DNA of 6,956 nucleotides from Sulfolobus sp. SCGC AB-777_G06. Lineage in GTDB: Archaea > Thermoproteota > Thermoprotei_A > Sulfolobales > Sulfolobaceae. Under the pieces are notes generated by a model. It worked only from the letters and a program-made list of their open reading frames with translations. It had not been told where the DNA came from and did no database searches. The DNA lies in assembly GCA_003086555.1 (NCBI GenBank), contig QEFN01000044.1:1-6956 (forward strand), in the 5' to 3' direction. Position numbers and translations under genes: made by a program. This document shows positions 5,168 to 6,956 of this stretch, in pieces. How positions within the stretch are numbered: the first letter of the stretch is position 1; every line of letters starts with the position of its first letter.

Positions 5168-5671
5168 GTGCAGGAACCCTACAAAAGCTTATTAGAAAAG
5201 CTTACTAAGATTCTTCAGGAGGAGTTTCAAGATAAGCTCATTTCCGTAGTACTTTATGGTAGTATTGCAAGGGGGGATAATAGGAAGGACAGCGATATAG
5301 ATTTACTACTTGTTATAAAAGATTTGCCTAAAACTATAACTGAAAGGGTAATCCTCTTTGATAAGGTTGAAAGAAAGCTTGACGACGATATTATGAGGCT
5401 TATGGACGAGGGATATTACGTGACTTTCTCTCCTATTCTCAAAACTCCCGAAGAGGCTATGAGGTTTTCTCCTATTTACATGGACATGACTGAGGACGCA
5501 ATAATTCTATATGATAGAAATGGGTTCTTTAGAAAGATTCAGGAAAAAAGTAAGAAGCGACTGAGGGAATTGGGGTTTGAGAGAGTTTGGCTATCTAAAA
5601 AGTCTTGGTATTGGAGGAAGAGGGATTACAAATTTGGAGAAATAATCGACTTCGGTGACGTGCTTGAATAA
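5168..5671 (+). CDS. MNT-type nucleotidyltransferase domain protein (antitoxin of a second HEPN/MNT pair)
   Basis: 167 residues, starting at GTG. The nucleotidyltransferase core is clear: LYG31-S32-IARG, then S42-D43-I-D45. The third acidic residue usual in the family is not evident; the matching strand reads EGYYVTFSPIL (about 81-91) without Asp or Glu in the expected place, unlike the MNT at 1076-1420, which has E91. The C-terminal third (from about residue 120) is lysine/arginine- and tryptophan-rich (KKRLRELGFERVWLSKKSWY) and extends beyond minimal MNTs; it may contact the HEPN partner (inference). It is the first gene of an operon, and its end overlaps the HEPN gene. The order is opposite to the first pair. 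The likely role is neutralising the HEPN toxin; family is secure, activity uncertain because of the missing residue. Confidence 0.85.
   Translation: MQEPYKSLLEKLTKILQEEFQDKLISVVLYGSIARGDNRKDSDIDLLLVIKDLPKTITERVILFDKVERKLDDDIMRLMDEGYYVTFSPILKTPEEAMRFSPIYMDMTEDAIILYDRNGFFRKIQEKSKKRLRELGFERVWLSKKSWYWRKRDYKFGEIIDFGDVLE
5654..5658 (+). promoter_or_regulatory. Ribosome binding site GGTGA that decides the HEPN start
   Basis: GGTGA lies 5 nt before TTG 5664, the expected spacing. A start at GTG 5655 would lie within this site, so TTG 5664 is preferred. Confidence 0.5.
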
Positions 5672-6080
5672 TTACGATTTAGCTAAATCGTATATTAGAC
5701 AAGCAGAGGAAAGAATTAAACACGCTAAGGAAGCATTAAATGAAGGAAACTATCCTTATACTGTTAGGCAATGCCAAGAAGCAGTAGAACTCCTCCTTAA
5801 AGCAGCACTTAGGTATGTAGGCGTAGAACCTCCGAAACTTCACGACGTAGGGCCTCTCCTTAGGAAAGAGAGGAATAAATTCCCCACATGGTTCCAAGAG
5901 AAGATAGATGAGTTTGCATATTATTCCAGAGTTTTAAGAAGTGAAAGAGAACCAGCAATGTACGGAGACGAAGAAACTGGAACACCGCCAGAAGAATTAT
6001 ATTCAAAATTTGATGCTGAAAACGCAACAAAGATGTGCGATACTATTCATGAATTTGTAAAGAAACTAGTAGTACAATGA
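5664..6080 (+). CDS. HEPN domain protein (probable toxin of the second HEPN/MNT pair)
   Basis: 138 residues from TTG 5664; GTG 5655 would add three residues. The N-terminus NNYDLAKSYIRQAEERIKHA begins the typical archaeal HEPN helix pair, followed by YPYTVRQCQEAVELLLKAAL and the loop VEPPKLHDVGPLL with H60. The conserved motif is R95-EPAM-Y100 followed by GDE, the R-x4-Y form of the HEPN signature. The C-terminal helix ends DTIHEFVKKLVVQ. It overlaps the MNT gene by 8 nt (17 with the GTG start), so translation is coupled. By family it should be an RNA-targeting toxin held in check by its MNT partner. Some proteins of this subfamily only bind nucleotides or RNA, so nuclease activity is inferred. 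Complete, with no sign of decay. Confidence 0.85.
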   Translation: MNNYDLAKSYIRQAEERIKHAKEALNEGNYPYTVRQCQEAVELLLKAALRYVGVEPPKLHDVGPLLRKERNKFPTWFQEKIDEFAYYSRVLRSEREPAMYGDEETGTPPEELYSKFDAENATKMCDTIHEFVKKLVVQ

Positions 6081-6245
6081 TGTAATGATGATATTCACAC
6101 AAAAGTACCTCTGGATTGAAATTATTTACCTAGAAAATATTCGGTAAAACAGTGATGGAAAAAGAAGTCTAAATAGAAAATTTACAAAATATTTCCCTCT
6201 TTAAAGTATTTCGTGGATTGAAGCCTAAAGACGGTATAATAAAAC
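6081..6245. other. Gap between the convergent HEPN and VapC genes
   Basis: 165 bp with no gene seen. TGGATTGAA occurs twice (near 6113 and 6211), about 98 bp apart. No terminator hairpin is evident; a T-rich run near 6194-6206 might serve in archaeal termination. Confidence 0.3.
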
Positions 6246-6622
6246 TTAAGTAATTAGAGCGACTTTCAGTTCATTAAATTCGCCAGCTACTTTTAAAAAA
6301 TCAGTATCCTTAGTCACTAGAGTTAAATCTCTGTTAATGGCTTGGGCGGATATTAATATATCGAAATATCCTGTCAACTTTCCCTTATCTCTTAATCTCT
6401 TGTATATCCTTGAAGCAATAATTGAATCTTTTTATTAAGACTTATTACATTAAATGCTGACAAAAAGTCTAGAATTTTATTTTCCTCGACTTTACCGAGT
6501 AATACTTCAAAAATTGTTAATGTACTAACATAAAAATCTTCAGAGCTGGAAATAATTTCCTTTACCTTTGCATTACCTTTCAAATACTCAATAATTGCTG
6601 AGCTTTCTATTAATACTTTCAT
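6246..6622 (-). pseudogene. vapC: VapC-like PIN-domain ribonuclease toxin, frameshifted
   Basis: ATG 6622 reads MKVLIESSAIIEYLKGN, then FYVSTLTIFEVLLGKV, to SLNKK near 6430. The frame then changes and continues RIYKRLRDKGKLTGYFDILI, SAQAINRDLTLVTKDTDFLK, ending ELKVALIT at TAA 6246-6248. Restoring one A in the A-run (T5 on the + strand at 6429-6433) gives about 125 residues, the normal VapC size. PIN acidic residues: position 6 is Glu where VapC almost always has Asp (LIDTS), then E39, D88 in GYFDILISA and D106/D108 in TKDTDF. VapC toxins cleave tRNA or rRNA and are neutralised by VapB, the gene just upstream, which overlaps by 35 nt. A single homopolymer indel could also be a sequencing error, in which case the gene is whole but for D6E. 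Confidence 0.8.
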
Positions 6623-6827
6623 TAGTTATCTTCCTCACTTCCTTGATTTCTTTCATAATCTCTTCTGCTTCCTCTTCATTAAGAATTCCGAAATACTTCT
6701 CCAATTTCCTCCTCCTAAAGGTTAGAGATTCTTCTATAAGTTCTTCAATTATTTCACTAAAGCTTTTGTCCCCTTTTATTTCTACCAATTTCTTATAGAC
6801 GTCGTCCCTTATCATTATCGTTTTCAT
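6588..6827 (-). CDS. vapB: VapB-like antitoxin (PF02697/DUF217-type)
   Basis: 79 residues from ATG 6827. The N-terminus KTIMIRDDVYKKLVEIKGDK followed by SFSEIIEELIEESL is the ribbon-helix-helix-like DNA-binding start of the VAPB_antitox (DUF217, UPF0330) family. The acidic helix LEKYFGILNEEEAEEIMKEI would wrap the VapC toxin. An upstream ATG at 6842 adds MYTSY and has a weak TATA-like string (TTAAAGT, 6865-6871) at leaderless distance, so it remains possible. 6827 is preferred because family members begin with this strand. The stop lies 35 nt inside vapC, a longer overlap than usual. The gene is intact whereas its toxin partner is frameshifted. Expected to repress its own operon together with VapC. 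Confidence 0.8.
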   Translation of the reverse strand: MKTIMIRDDVYKKLVEIKGDKSFSEIIEELIEESLTFRRRKLEKYFGILNEEEAEEIMKEIKEVRKITNESINRKLSNY

Positions 6828-6868
6828 ATATGATGTATACATACTATAGGTACAGCAGTTATGGGACT

Positions 6869-6955
6869 TTAACGTAACTTAAAGATTTTCATCAGCCCCG
6901 ACGGTCCACCTAAATAACGTTCAACGAACCTGAGGAACGCCTCCACGCTCCTCAG
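6869..6955 (-). CDS. Possible C-terminal end of a gene entering from the right edge
   Basis: The minus strand is open from the window edge to TAA 6869-6871 and gives 28 residues: LRSVEAFLRFVERYLGG, then PSGLMKIFKLR. The composition is protein-like. 'RSVEAFLRF..RYL' resembles C-terminal ends of some archaeal transposases, but the fragment is too short to place. It would end 27 bp before the first possible vapB start, in the same direction. Confidence 0.35.
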   Translation of the reverse strand: MRSVEAFLRFVERYLGGPSGLMKIFKLR

Positions 6956-6956
6956 G
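6929..6956. repeat. Hairpin with 8-bp stem at the window edge
   Basis: CCTGAGGA (6929-6936) and TCCTCAGG (6949-6956) pair perfectly around a 12-nt loop. It lies inside the possible gene end above and may extend past the window. Confidence 0.5.

Noticed and set aside
6111..6220. Two TGGATTGAA strings recalling the GATTGAAA-type ends of Sulfolobales CRISPR repeats
   Set aside because: Only nine bases are shared, the two sites are about 98 bp apart and no repeat of 24-25 bp is present.

Overview
The window looks like an accessory, decaying region of a thermoacidophilic archaeon of the Sulfolobales (Sulfolobus/Saccharolobus/Acidianus-like). The base composition is AT-rich. Genes start at or near the transcription start, with TATA boxes about 26 bp upstream. 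Downstream genes of operons carry GGTGA-type ribosome sites. The gene families (PaREP1, HEPN/MNT pairs, VapBC with a PF02697-like antitoxin, an ISH3/IS4-type transposase, an IS605-OrfB-like protein) are also typical. The assignment rests on style and family content only; no marker gene is present.

Left part (1-1420, + strand): a PaREP1 gene broken by two in-frame TAG codons, then an intact two-gene HEPN (toxin) / MNT nucleotidyltransferase (antitoxin) operon with a clear TATA box and a palindrome just upstream. Region 1421-1681 is a gene-poor gap between convergent units. Positions 1682-2468 (- strand) hold a protein with two DUF2283-like repeats, apparently an antitoxin, overlapping a toxin-like gene that has an in-frame stop.

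Middle (2616-5137): a nested mobile-element graveyard. An IS605-OrfB/TnpB-like gene (- strand, 5014 to 2648) carries three frameshifts and is split by a 1,365-bp IS (2791-4155). That IS has perfect 15-bp terminal inverted repeats, an ACGT target duplication and a frameshifted ISH3/IS4-like transposase. Removing the IS and one ACGT restores the OrfB reading frame exactly. A short C-terminal remnant of a second OrfB copy lies in the opposite orientation at 5075-5137.

Right part (5138-6956): a second intact MNT/HEPN pair, in reversed gene order relative to the first (+ strand). It is followed by a convergent vapB-vapC unit whose VapC is frameshifted, and by what may be the last 28 codons of a gene entering from the right edge.

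Taken together this is a toxin-antitoxin island. Two HEPN/MNT pairs remain intact. In the two other modules the antitoxin survives and the toxin is broken. PaREP1 and both transposases are also inactivated. I see no wholly unknown multi-gene system. The most interesting items are the duplicated DUF2283 antitoxin with a broken overlapping toxin, the zinc-finger-less OrfB with a clean nested insertion, a shared motif upstream of three modules, and the inverted repeat spanning the IS transposase start.
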